Shown here: positions 52,214 through 60,959 of the stretch, in pieces
Position numbering within the stretch: position 1 is the first letter of the stretch
Layout: each line of letters begins with the position of its first letter
Source of the DNA: Amycolatopsis sp. NBC_00345
GTDB taxonomy: Bacteria; Actinomycetota; Actinomycetes; Mycobacteriales; Pseudonocardiaceae
NCBI RefSeq assembly: GCF_036116635.1
Contig: NZ_CP107995.1
Location: forward strand, 2,046,001 to 2,110,000
DNA: 64,000 nt
Direction: 5' to 3'
The notes under the pieces: generated by a model
Database searches by the model: none
Seen by the model: only the letters and a program-made list of their open reading frames with translations
What the model was told of the DNA's origin: nothing
Program-made: the position numbers and the translations under genes

Positions 52214-52972
52214 ATGCGTTTTCTCGCCGACTGCGGGATCATCTTCCGCCGCCAGATGTCCACTTTGGTGCGCAGCAAGCTCTCCATGACCGCCGCGCTG
52301 ATCCAGCCGGTGCTCTACCTCGTGCTGTTCGGGCCGATGCTCAAGGGCGTGGTCAGCTCCACCGGCGCCGACCCGTGGAAGGTCTACGTGCCGGGCCTGC
52401 TGGTGCAGCTCGCGCTGTTCGGGGCCGGCTACGTCGGCTTCGCGTTGATCCCGGACCTCAACGCCGGGGTGATCGAACGGCTGCGGGTGACGCCGATCAG
52501 CCGGTTCGCCCTGCTGTTCGGCCGGGTCGCGCGCGACGTCGTGCTGCTCGGCGTGCAGGCGATCGTGCTCACCGCGATGGCTTTCCTCCTGGGCCTGCGC
52601 GCGCCGATCGGCGGGCTCGTGGTGGCCATCGTGATCGTCGTGCTGCTCGCGGTGAGCCTGTCCGCGCTGTCCTACAGCCTGGTGCTGGCCCTGCCGAAGG
52701 CCGCCGAGCACCTGTTCGCCCCGGTGGCCAACACGATCCTGCTGCCGCTGATGCTGCTGTCCGGCATCCTGCTGCCGATGTCCTTCGGGCCCAAGTGGCT
52801 GGACATCGTCTCGCACATCATCCCGTTCCGGTTCGCGGTGAACGCGATGCGGGACCTGTTCGACGGCCAGTACCTGACCGCCGCCGTCGGCGAGGGGGTC
52901 GCGGTGACGGTCGGCCTGGCGATCTTCTCGGTCGTGCTGGGCAGCTGGACGTTCAACAAGGAGAACGCCTGA
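52214..52972 (+). CDS. DrrB-like ABC-2 exporter permease
   Basis: 252 aa with about six membrane spans, including MTAALIQPVLYLVLFGPML, LVVAIVIVVLLAVSLSALSYSLV and LLPLMLLSGILLPMSF. The FGPMLKGVVSSTGADPWKVYVPGLL and SHIIPFRFAVNAMRDLFDG blocks are typical of daunorubicin-resistance permeases. It lies 24 nt after its ATPase and converges on a glycosyltransferase whose stop is directly adjacent. Self-resistance and export of the glycosylated polyketide are the likely function. Confidence 0.93.
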   Translation: MRFLADCGIIFRRQMSTLVRSKLSMTAALIQPVLYLVLFGPMLKGVVSSTGADPWKVYVPGLLVQLALFGAGYVGFALIPDLNAGVIERLRVTPISRFALLFGRVARDVVLLGVQAIVLTAMAFLLGLRAPIGGLVVAIVIVVLLAVSLSALSYSLVLALPKAAEHLFAPVANTILLPLMLLSGILLPMSFGPKWLDIVSHIIPFRFAVNAMRDLFDGQYLTAAVGEGVAVTVGLAIFSVVLGSWTFNKENA

Positions 52973-54121
52973 TCACGCCGCGGTGAGCGCCCGCAGGCGG
53001 GGGACCAGGCTCGCGACGGGTGGCTGGGCGGCGATCTCGTCGCCCAGCGCCCGCGCGGCCGCGCGGTACGAGTGCCGGTCCAGCACCGCGGCGCAGGCGT
53101 CGCGGACGGTGCCGGGCGTGGCTTCCTCGCGGGGGACCAGGATTCCGCCGCCGGTCGCGTGCAGGCGTTCGGCGTTGGCGCGCTGGTCGGCCTGGACCCC
53201 GGGGAGCAGCACCTGCGGGACGCGGTGGGCCAGCGCGGTGAGCATCGTGCCGGCGCCACCGTGGTGCACGATCGCCGCGCAGGTGGGCACGACCTCGCTC
53301 ATCGGCAGCCAGGCGGCGAGGCGGACCGAGTCCGCGGTCCGCCCGGCGAGCGCGGCGACGTGCGCGCTGGTTCCGGCGACCACCACCTCGGCCTCGAGCC
53401 CGGCCAGCGCGCCGATCAGGTCGGCCAGCTCCATTCCGCCGAGCACCGCGGGGCCGACCGTGCCCAGCGTGACGCAGACCCGCGGCCGGTCCGGGCGGCC
53501 GTTCAGCCACCGGGGCACCGCCCCGCCGCCGTTGGAGGGCACCGGCCGCACCGCCCGTGCCGGCAGCGCGTCCGGGAAGCGCAGGCTCGGCGGGCTGGGA
53601 TCGAGCAGCAGCGCGGGGTCCGGGAACGCGTCGAGCCCGAGCGCGGCGAGTTCCGGTGCCAGCTCGTCGCGGCCCGCGTCCCGCAGCACGGTGGGCCGGG
53701 ACAACGCGGGGCCCCAGTGGTGGTCCACCCACGGGATCCCGGCCGCCACGGCGGCGATCGGACCGGCGAACTCCATCGGCTCGGAGATCACCAGGTCCGG
53801 CCGGTAGCGCCGGACGAGTTCCCGGGTGCCGGGCAGCTGCCGGGCGGCCAGCCGGCCGAAGCCGCGGCCGCTGCGGCTCAGCGCCGCGTCCGGATCGGCC
53901 GGCCGCGGCACCGGGACGCCGTCCCTGGTGAAGCCCATCATCCGGCCGAGGTCCGCCTCGGGCGCCACCACCGCGGGCGGCAGCCCGGTGTTCGCCGCGG
54001 CTTCGAAGCCGGCCGAAGACGCCACCAGCACGTCGTCCCCCTGCGCGCGCAGGGCCCAGGCCAGCGGGACCATCGGGTAGAAGTGCCCGTACAGCGGGCA
54101 GGTCGTGATCAGGACACGCAT
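52973..54121 (-). CDS. GT1 antibiotic glycosyltransferase
   Basis: 382 aa. MRVLITTCPLYGHFYPMVPL (acceptor-site His), PRVCVTLGTVGPAVLGGME, and CAAIVHHGGAGTMLTALAHR followed by VQADQRANAERLHATGGG, the expected sugar-contacting region. Fourth transferase of the cluster. Divergent from the methyltransferase at 54326 across a 204-bp region rich in phased repeats; its stop abuts the permease stop. Confidence 0.92.
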   Translation of the reverse strand: MRVLITTCPLYGHFYPMVPLAWALRAQGDDVLVASSAGFEAAANTGLPPAVVAPEADLGRMMGFTRDGVPVPRPADPDAALSRSGRGFGRLAARQLPGTRELVRRYRPDLVISEPMEFAGPIAAVAAGIPWVDHHWGPALSRPTVLRDAGRDELAPELAALGLDAFPDPALLLDPSPPSLRFPDALPARAVRPVPSNGGGAVPRWLNGRPDRPRVCVTLGTVGPAVLGGMELADLIGALAGLEAEVVVAGTSAHVAALAGRTADSVRLAAWLPMSEVVPTCAAIVHHGGAGTMLTALAHRVPQVLLPGVQADQRANAERLHATGGGILVPREEATPGTVRDACAAVLDRHSYRAAARALGDEIAAQPPVASLVPRLRALTAA

Positions 54122-54170
54122 GTCACCGTCTTCCTCCAGCGAGATCGGCCCCGAAGGTCGCAGCGTCCGC

Positions 54171-54263
54171 TGGAACCTCGCTCGAACCCGCCGCTCGCAC
54201 TGGCTCCACTCTGCTTCCAGTGACCCTGTTTTCCAGTGACCCCCCAGGCGGCTTCCAGCGACC
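54171..54263. promoter_or_regulatory. SARP-box-like repeats between divergent genes
   Basis: Consecutive 11-mers TGGAACCTCGC, TCGAACCCGCC, GCTCGCACTGG, CTCCACTCTGC and TTCCAGTGACC (54171-54225) are followed by two more TTCCAG(T/C)GACC copies at 54231 and 54253. Highest density of such repeats in the window, between the glycosyltransferase and methyltransferase promoters. Confidence 0.6.
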
Positions 54264-54325
54264 TCCCAGGCGGGCGGCCGAGCATGGGCCCGGATAACGG
54301 TTACCAGGTTTGCGAGGAGTGACGA

Positions 54326-55360
54326 ATGGTGAACACGACTGCCGACCCGGTGCTCGACGCCCGGTCGGTCATCGAGGTGAACACCGCGTACACCAGGGCC
54401 AAGGTCCTGCAGAGCGCGGTCGAGATCGGGCTGTTCGAACTCCTCGCCGGCGGCGCCAGGACCGAGCCGGAGATCAGGGCGGAGCTGGCTCTGCACGCAC
54501 GGCTCACCGGCGATTTCCTCGACGCGCTGACGGCGATGGGGTTCCTGCGCCGGGAGGGGCAGGGGTTCGGGAACAGCCCGCTGGCGCAGGCCTACCTGGT
54601 CGCGGGCGAACAGAACTACGTCGGCGGGACGGTCGCCCGCGCGGCCACGCACAACTACGCGATGTGGGGCCGGCTGACCGAAGCGCTGCGGGACGGGAAG
54701 GCGAAATCGGCCGGGGTCGCCGGGCCGGACGCCTTCCGCCAGACCTACCAGAACCCGGAGCAGGCGCGCCGGTTCCTCGCGCACATGGACGCGAACAACA
54801 GCTTCGTGGCGGCCGGGCTGGCCGAATCGGTGCCGTGGCAGGACTACGACTCGTTCCTGGACCTCGGCGGGGCCCGCGGGAACGTCGCCGCCGAGCTCGT
54901 CCGGCGGCGCCCGCACCTGCGGGGCGGTGTGTTCGACCTGCCGGACATCGAGCCGTACTTCGCCGAGCACATGCGCGCGCTCGGCACCGACCGGGTCCGG
55001 TTCCACGGCGGCGACTTCTTCGCCGGCGGCCTGCCGGGCACCGACGTGGCGATCTTCGGCCACGTGCTGCACGACTGGGCGCCGGAGATCCGCGCCAAGC
55101 TGCTGAAGATCGCGTTCGACGCGGTCAACCCGGGCGGCCTCGTGGTGGTCTACGACCAGATGATCGACGACGAGCGGCTCGACGTCTCCCGGATCCTGCA
55201 GAGCATCAACGTCCGGCTGGTCCGCGACGGCGGCTCGGAATTCACCGCGAGCGAGCTGCGCGGCTGGGCCGAGGAAGCCGGATTCGCCTACCTGCGGACG
55301 GTTTCGCTGCACACCGTCGGCAAGGATTCCGTGTTCATCGCGCAGAAGCCGCGGTCGTGA
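54326..55360 (+). CDS. O-methyltransferase (DnrK/TcmO-like)
   Basis: 344 aa. N-terminal dimerisation winged helix (NTAYTRAKVLQSAVEIGLFE, TGDFLDALTAMGFL) and SAM domain with SFLDLGGARGNVAAELV (about residue 178), GGVFDLPDIEP and IFGHVLHDWAPEIRAKLL; FGHVLHDW is the usual catalytic-loop pattern of plant-type O-methyltransferases in actinomycete polyketide clusters. It probably methylates a phenolic or carboxyl oxygen of the aglycone. It is alone in its unit and ends in a terminator facing the SARP gene. Confidence 0.9.
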   Translation: MVNTTADPVLDARSVIEVNTAYTRAKVLQSAVEIGLFELLAGGARTEPEIRAELALHARLTGDFLDALTAMGFLRREGQGFGNSPLAQAYLVAGEQNYVGGTVARAATHNYAMWGRLTEALRDGKAKSAGVAGPDAFRQTYQNPEQARRFLAHMDANNSFVAAGLAESVPWQDYDSFLDLGGARGNVAAELVRRRPHLRGGVFDLPDIEPYFAEHMRALGTDRVRFHGGDFFAGGLPGTDVAIFGHVLHDWAPEIRAKLLKIAFDAVNPGGLVVVYDQMIDDERLDVSRILQSINVRLVRDGGSEFTASELRGWAEEAGFAYLRTVSLHTVGKDSVFIAQKPRS

Positions 55361-55365
55361 CGAAC

Positions 55366-55401
55366 GGCCGGGCCGCTGTCCTTCGGGACGGCGGCCCGGC
55401 C
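55366..55401. terminator. Bidirectional terminator
   Basis: A 16-bp, nearly perfect GC stem (arms 55366-55381 and 55385-55401, one mismatch) lies between the convergent methyltransferase and SARP genes. Confidence 0.75.
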
Positions 55402-55412
55402 GGGGCTCGGGC

Positions 55413-57275
55413 TCACGAGGCGTGGATGCGCTCCTGCGGGGCACTGCCGAGGTCGCGCGTCAGCTCCGCGAAGGGGGCCGGCAGCCGGTAGACGAACGCG
55501 CCGTCTTCGGTCCCGTCGGTGGTGCCCTCGACCACCGCGAGCCGGAAGGTGACCAGCTCTTCGAGCAGGTTCACGGCTTCGGGTTCGGTGATCTCCAGCA
55601 GTTTCGCGGTGAGCTCGGCCGACACCGGGTCCTGCCACTCGCCGAGGAACAGCAGGGCCTCCTGGGTGGTGGGCGGCAGCGCTTCGAAGGTCCGCCGCAG
55701 GCTCCGCAGGAGGTTGCACTGGTTGTGCCGCCAGTACGCGTGGTCCACTGTGGACATCGCGTGCACCAGCCGTTCCATGGTGTAGTGCGGCTGGGTGGCC
55801 AGCTGGACCGCCGCCCCCTGCAGGGCCGCGGGCATCCCGCCGCACAGGTCGGCCAGCTTGGCCGCCGCCTGCCGGTCGAAGCCGGTGCACTGCCCGCCGA
55901 GCGCCTCGGCGAGCATGCGCGCGCCGGTCTCCCGGTCGAACGGCGTGAGGCTGACGTTCGCCGAGATGTGCGGGTCGAACAGCCGCCGCCGGCTCGTGGC
56001 GAGCACCGCGCAGCCCGGCCCGATCGGCAGGAACGGGATCAGCTGGTCGCTGCTGACCAGATCGTCGAGCACGACCAGTACCCGCCGGTTGACCGTCCAG
56101 TCGCGGAACAGCGCGACCCGCTCCTTGACCGAGCCGAGCAGCGCAGAGGGATGCGTCCCGATCGCCCGCAGCAGTTCGGTGATCACCTCGGACGCGGCGG
56201 CGGCCGGGTCGGCTGCGGAGTCGAAGGACGCGTACAGCTGGCCGTCCGGGTAATCGGCGCGGATCCGGTGGCCGACATGCGTGCAGAAGGTGGTCTTGCC
56301 GACGCCGGGCGCGCCGTCGACCACGACGACCGGCGCCGAGCAGCGCGGGGTGCCGAGCGCCGCCTGCGCGGCCTGCACCTGCTCCGCGTGCCCGACGAAC
56401 CCGGGTACGTCGGGCGGCAGCTGCAGCGGGGTCGGCGGGACCTCGCGCGGGCCGCCGAACGGCGAGTCCGGCTGGACCGGCCCGAGGTCGAGCGAGGGTG
56501 AGCCGTCGAGGATGTTGCGGTGCAGGCGCTGCAGGTCCGCCGAGGGCTCCAGGCCGAGCTCCTCGTTCACCGCCTGGCGTGCCTGGCGGAACACGCGCAG
56601 CGCGTCCGTCCGCCGCCCGCAGCGGTAGAGCGCCAGCATCAGCTTCGCCTGGAACGCCTCGTGCGTGCGGTCCTTGGCGACCGCCTCGGTGAGCTCCCCG
56701 ATCAGCTGGTGGTGGCGCCCCAGCATCAGCTCGGCGTCGATCTGCTGCTCGTGCACGGTCTTGCGGAGCTCTTCGGCCGACACCACCGAGGCTTCCAGCG
56801 TGCTGCCCACTTCGACCCCGGTGAGCGCGTTGCCGCGCCAGAGCCCGAGCGCCTCGACCATCGTCTCGGCGGTGGCCTCCAGCTCGCCGGCCTCGACGTG
56901 CCGGTGGCCCTTGCGCGCGAGCTGGAGGAAACGCTGCAGGTCGACGGCCTCGGCCGGAAGGCTCAGCATGTAGCCGTTGTAAGTGGTGTGCAGCGTGGGG
57001 GAGCCGGGGCCGCCGGCGTTGTCCGGCGCCCGCCGGCCGGTGCTCACGTCGAGCCGGTACAGCTTGCGAAGCTGGTAGATGTAGGTCTGCAGGGTGGTCG
57101 TGGCACTGCGCGGCGGGTTGTCGTGCCACAGCTCTTCGATGAACCGCTCGACCGCCACGACCTTGTTGACGTGCATGGCGAGCAGGGCCAGCACCTGCCG
57201 GAGCTTCGGTGCCGACGGCGTGACATCCGTTCCGTCCCGTAATACCTCGAATGGACCCAAGACGTTGATATGCAT
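55413..57275 (-). CDS. SARP-family activator with NB-ARC ATPase domain (AfsR-like)
   Basis: 620 aa from an ATG at 57275. OmpR-type winged helix (MHINVLGPFEVLRDG, APKLRQVLALLAMHVNKVV, TLQTYIYQLRKL, residues 1-~100), bacterial transcriptional activation domain (~110-255, EAFQAKLMLALYRCGRRTDAL), then NTPase with Walker A VDGAPGVGKTTFCTHVG and Walker B RVLVVLDDL, and helical tail. SARPs of this shape activate antibiotic clusters by binding phased heptamers, found here at five intergenic sites. The TPR array of full AfsR is missing. Confidence 0.93.
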   Translation of the reverse strand: MHINVLGPFEVLRDGTDVTPSAPKLRQVLALLAMHVNKVVAVERFIEELWHDNPPRSATTTLQTYIYQLRKLYRLDVSTGRRAPDNAGGPGSPTLHTTYNGYMLSLPAEAVDLQRFLQLARKGHRHVEAGELEATAETMVEALGLWRGNALTGVEVGSTLEASVVSAEELRKTVHEQQIDAELMLGRHHQLIGELTEAVAKDRTHEAFQAKLMLALYRCGRRTDALRVFRQARQAVNEELGLEPSADLQRLHRNILDGSPSLDLGPVQPDSPFGGPREVPPTPLQLPPDVPGFVGHAEQVQAAQAALGTPRCSAPVVVVDGAPGVGKTTFCTHVGHRIRADYPDGQLYASFDSAADPAAAASEVITELLRAIGTHPSALLGSVKERVALFRDWTVNRRVLVVLDDLVSSDQLIPFLPIGPGCAVLATSRRRLFDPHISANVSLTPFDRETGARMLAEALGGQCTGFDRQAAAKLADLCGGMPAALQGAAVQLATQPHYTMERLVHAMSTVDHAYWRHNQCNLLRSLRRTFEALPPTTQEALLFLGEWQDPVSAELTAKLLEITEPEAVNLLEELVTFRLAVVEGTTDGTEDGAFVYRLPAPFAELTRDLGSAPQERIHAS

Positions 57276-58294
57276 ACTGTCCCCAGAATATGTCGCAATA
57301 AGCCGAAATAAAAGGCGTGCCGCACCGAGCCCCAGTTCTCGTCGAATGGGGCACGCCATGAATAAATCGTCATATCTTCAAGTCTGTGAGACCGCTTCGC
57401 GGCCTCGATGTTCATCCCAGTTTGAGCGACGTCGCTTCGGGCGACGCTACGCGAGTTTCCGGATGCGTGCAATGCTCGTTAAATAATAACGAATGACTAC
57501 AAAACGGACATAACGGCGGGCGTGGAGGGATTGCGGCTGGTGGGCCCAGGCTGTCGCTCCGGTGGTTTCGAGTGATCTTCAAGCCGCCGCACCCTCGGGC
57601 CGCGCCGGTGCCCGGTCGGTCCAGCTGTCCTCCAGGGACTTTCGAGTCAGCCTGGCTGAAGGGCTCTTGCGGTCCTCTGTGGGCACTCGCGCCCGCGGGG
57701 CCAAGCTTGTGCGACCGAGGGGCGGCGGCGCCGGCCTCGATCCACTGTGGTGACTTCCTGCGGCTGTGCTCGACGTATACCGCCTGTCGGCGCGGCGTGT
57801 CCAGCCTGCCTGGCGGCCGGGCTTCGAAGAAGGACGTGGTCCCCGTTCGCGGAAAGCCTCTCCGGCCGAAACGGAATGGGGAATCGATTTGTGAATTCGC
57901 TGTTTCGGGCCGGCCTGGATTGATGTGATTGAAAGATCAAACTTCGGCGGCTATCGGAAACTTGAGTCGCGGGGCGCAAGTTCCGCTATGGGTCGAATGG
58001 CGCCGCCGCCGGTCGGCGCGGGGTGCGTGCCCCGGTGAGCGGGACGCCGCGGTCCTGGGCGTGGTGGGCGAAGCAGGGTTGCCTCCGATCCGGAGGCCGA
58101 GGCGATCCGCGCGCTCGGCGACAAGATGATCTCGATGTCGAGCTTCCGGATCGAGGGTGTAACAGCCGTCTGGATCGCTGCGACCTGTGTGTTGCGATCA
58201 AGAAGTGGAGCGGTCAGATGTCGCTGCTTCCCCATGCTCTCGAAGGGCGTCGTCGGCGTGATCGCGTTGTCGCGGTGATGAGAACGGGAGTTCC
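57276..58294. other. 1-kb region without a convincing gene
   Basis: Upstream of the SARP gene lies an AT-richer stretch (57280-57520, including GTTAAATAATAAC near 57478-57491), presumably its promoter. From about 57540 to 58290 several short frames exist on both strands, but none has family similarity or a good ribosome-binding site, and codon bias is poor. It may be decayed sequence marking the end of the cluster. Confidence 0.45.
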
Positions 58295-58909
58295 ATGATG
58301 CGTTCGCGTTTGCTCCTTCTGTTCTGTGCCGGCACGTCTGCAGCGGTCTTCTCGGCTGGCTGCTCTGGGGACGGTGGTGTCACTGCGACGAGTGCGCAGA
58401 CGACGGTGACCGTGACCGTCACTGCGGAGCCGTCGCCTTCTGCACCGACGACGTCCGAGGTGGCGTCGGATCCGGTCTCGACCGGTCCGCGTGGCAATCC
58501 CGTCAAGAAGGTGGGTGACGTCGTGCGTTACTCGCGGACGTCGGCCGGCGCGGCTACCGATCCGTCCTTCACTGTCACCAAGATCGCGAAACAGCGGTCG
58601 AAGTACGACTCCGGACAGGTCATGGCGGTGATGTTCCATGTGGAGACCGGCGCGGACACTGAACTCAACAGCGAGCTGGGCGCAGCCTTGGACCCGGTCG
58701 TCTACCTGACGGATCCGGACAGTGGTGAGAGCAAGTCGCCGGGCAGCGCGATGCAGTTGGGGGAGAAGCCGGGGACGCTCGGCCGGGACAAGAAGTACGA
58801 TTTCGGCTTCGAGTACCACCTGGCCGACGTCTACGACCACGGGTGGCTGACGATCAACAGCAACGGTGGCGCCGGCGCGGGGGTCGACATCCAGTACGAC
58901 CTGCGTTGA
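58295..58909 (+). CDS. Secreted lipoprotein, DUF4352-like
   Basis: 204 aa. The signal peptide ends in the lipobox FSAGC (about residue 23). A Thr/Val/Ser-rich linker precedes a ~130-residue beta-rich domain (VVRYSRTSAGAATDPSFTVT, VMAVMFHVETGADTELN, KYDFGFEYHLADVYDHGWLTI), which resembles the immunoglobulin-like DUF4352 family. ATG at 58295 (or 58298) behind GGGAG. Function unknown; extracytoplasmic. It stands alone and is probably outside the polyketide cluster. Confidence 0.72.
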   Translation: MMRSRLLLLFCAGTSAAVFSAGCSGDGGVTATSAQTTVTVTVTAEPSPSAPTTSEVASDPVSTGPRGNPVKKVGDVVRYSRTSAGAATDPSFTVTKIAKQRSKYDSGQVMAVMFHVETGADTELNSELGAALDPVVYLTDPDSGESKSPGSAMQLGEKPGTLGRDKKYDFGFEYHLADVYDHGWLTINSNGGAGAGVDIQYDLR

Positions 58910-59104
58910 GCCTGTGCTGAGTTGATCCGCATGTGCTGCTGGAGCGGCTCTTTCCCCTGATCACCCCATGGGAGGCTCGCTCAGCAGGCGCTGCAGTCGA
59001 GGAGAATCGTGAAATGACCGTGCTGACGCTCGGCCTCGGCTCGGCACGCTGCTGTTCGCTGGAACCGGCGTGGCCTCCGCTCAACTACCCGCCGCCGGTG
59101 CGGC

Positions 59105-60271
59105 CTAGGCCCAGATCGGGCCCAGCCGGCGGGCGGCGCGTCGTACGTCGGCGTAGGAGCGGGTCGAGCTCTTGGCCTGGCTGGTGATGTTGACGCCGAA
59201 GGGAGCCGCGACGAGTGAGCGGAGGAGCGTGACGGGGTTCTGGTAGCGGATCTGCCCGCCGATCCAGGAAATCGCGTCCGCTTCGGGGCGCCAGGCCGCG
59301 TCGTAGCGGGCGCCGGCGGTGGCCAGGAGGCCCGAGGCGAGGCACTGGTCGAGCACCATCGCCGATTCGAGGGCCGCGTTGCCGCCCTGCCCGACGGGCG
59401 GGAACGCGGCGGCGGCGTCGCCGAGCAGGACCGCGCGGCCGGCGTGCAGGCGGGAACAGGACAGCCGCTGCCCCAGATTGACGGGCGCGCGACGGGCGAA
59501 CTCGGCGACCGCCTGCTCGCCAGTCAGCTCCAGGGCCCGCGGGACGTGCCGGCGCAGCCACGAGGCGGCCTCTGCGGGAGAGGCGAACGTGATCGGCTTG
59601 TTCACCCCGATCACGCACAGCCAGCGCACGCCGTCCGGCTTGTCCTCGTCGGCGATCACGGCGGCGAGGGCCAGCGGGTTGACCGCCAGGCCGTTCAGGT
59701 AGTGCTTGTCCAGCGCGCCGCCGACCTGGTCGAGTTCCAGCAGGAGCCCAAAGTTGGGGACGGCGGAGGTCGCCACGGTGAAACCCTCGGCCTGCTCCCG
59801 CATCGCCGACCGCACGGCCGAACCCGCGCCGTCCGCGCCGACGACGAGGTCGAACCGCCGGCCCACCACCTCGCCCGCGTGCACGTCGACCGTGCCGATG
59901 TCACTGTGGAAGACGAAGTCGATCAGGCCGCCGTGCCGCTGCTCGGCCAGCGACATCAGCGCCCGCGTGATGTCCCCGCGTGAGCCGATCCAGCCGGGTT
60001 CGCGCCAGTGGTCGAGCACCCGGCGCCCGTACTTGATCCCGCGGAACGGGGTGAGGTGCGCGTCGAAGTGCGCGAGTGCGTCGATGTGCCGCAACGCCTT
60101 GAGGCCGTGGCCGGTGATGTCGATCGGGTAGGACCGGTCGGGGTTGAAGCGCGGGATGCGTTCGGGGTGGGCGTCGCGCTCGAAGACCGTGCTGGGGATG
60201 CCGCGCCGGGCCAGCGCGATGGCCGCCGTCAGCCCGCCCGGACCGCCTCCGATGATCGCGATGTCCGGCAC
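59105..60271 (-). CDS. FAD-dependent monooxygenase, KMO-like
   Basis: 388 aa from a GTG at 60271. IAIIGGGPGGLTAAIALARR (FAD loop), RRFDLVVGADGAGSAVRSAM (DG motif) and GRAVLLGDAAAAFPPVGQGGN (GD motif) define a class A flavoprotein hydroxylase; RSYPIDITGHGLKALRHI near residue 50 resembles kynurenine 3-monooxygenase. No C-terminal thioredoxin-like domain, unlike the enzyme at 28935. It is divergent from a TetR gene with a palindrome between, so it is likely an inducible oxygenase. Confidence 0.88.
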   Translation of the reverse strand: MPDIAIIGGGPGGLTAAIALARRGIPSTVFERDAHPERIPRFNPDRSYPIDITGHGLKALRHIDALAHFDAHLTPFRGIKYGRRVLDHWREPGWIGSRGDITRALMSLAEQRHGGLIDFVFHSDIGTVDVHAGEVVGRRFDLVVGADGAGSAVRSAMREQAEGFTVATSAVPNFGLLLELDQVGGALDKHYLNGLAVNPLALAAVIADEDKPDGVRWLCVIGVNKPITFASPAEAASWLRRHVPRALELTGEQAVAEFARRAPVNLGQRLSCSRLHAGRAVLLGDAAAAFPPVGQGGNAALESAMVLDQCLASGLLATAGARYDAAWRPEADAISWIGGQIRYQNPVTLLRSLVAAPFGVNITSQAKSSTRSYADVRRAARRLGPIWA

Positions 60272-60284
60272 GGCGCCTCCTTCG

Positions 60285-60299
60285 TTGATTTCAAATCAA
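60285..60299. promoter_or_regulatory. TetR-type operator palindrome
   Basis: TTGATTTCAAATCAA, a perfect 7-1-7 palindrome, lies in the 56-bp gap between the divergent monooxygenase and TetR genes. Its size and position are those of a TetR autoregulatory operator. Confidence 0.75.
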
Positions 60300-60327
60300 T
60301 GATACTGGATCGACTAGGCTGCGCGCC

Positions 60328-60939
60328 ATGAGCACCAGCCGAGCGGAACGGGCGGCCGAGACCCGGGGCAAGCTCCTCGACGCGGCGACCCGGCTGTTTC
60401 TGGACAAGCCCTACGACGAGGTGTCGGTCCACGACCTCGCCGATACCGCCGGGGTCGCTTACGGCCTGGTCGCCCACCATTTCGGCAACAAGCGGGGCAT
60501 CCATCAGGAGGCCATGCGGCAGCTCGCCCGCCGTTTCGCACAAGGCCCGCCGCCGCCCGGCCCCGCCGGCGCGCGCGTCCGGCACCTCCTCGGCGACCAT
60601 TGCGCGGCCATCCGGCAGAACCCGGCCGCCTACCTCGGACTGGTGCTCGGCACCGATCCCGACAGCCGGGTGATCGTCGATTCCGCCAGGCAGCTCGCCG
60701 TCGAGGCGATCGGCGAGATCCTCGATCTCGACCCGCGCCGGCCCGCGGTGCGGCTGGCGCTGCGCTCATGGTTCGGCGCGGTCCTCGAAGCGACGATCAC
60801 CTGGCTGCAGGACGAATATCCGTTTCCCGCCGGGGAACTGGTCGAGCTGCTGACCGCGGCACTGGCCGAACTGCTCCGCCAGGCCGCGCGGCTCGACTCC
60901 GGCCTCGCCCCGCCGTCCCTGGAAAACCCCGGCGCGTAG
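60328..60939 (+). CDS. TetR-family regulator
   Basis: 203 aa. The N-terminal helix-turn-helix is complete: ETRGKLLDAATRLFLDKPYD, EVSVHDLADTAGVAYGLVAH, HFGNKRGIHQEAM. The C-terminal ligand domain is helical and unclassified. It is divergent from the FAD monooxygenase and probably represses it through the palindrome at 60285-60299, responding to an aromatic substrate. Confidence 0.92.
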   Translation: MSTSRAERAAETRGKLLDAATRLFLDKPYDEVSVHDLADTAGVAYGLVAHHFGNKRGIHQEAMRQLARRFAQGPPPPGPAGARVRHLLGDHCAAIRQNPAAYLGLVLGTDPDSRVIVDSARQLAVEAIGEILDLDPRRPAVRLALRSWFGAVLEATITWLQDEYPFPAGELVELLTAALAELLRQAARLDSGLAPPSLENPGA

Positions 60940-60959
60940 CCGAAATCCCGTGGTGCGGC

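Noticed and set aside
57562..58235. Short frames of 60-120 codons on both strands
   Set aside because: No ribosome-binding sites, no family resemblance and inconsistent codon bias.
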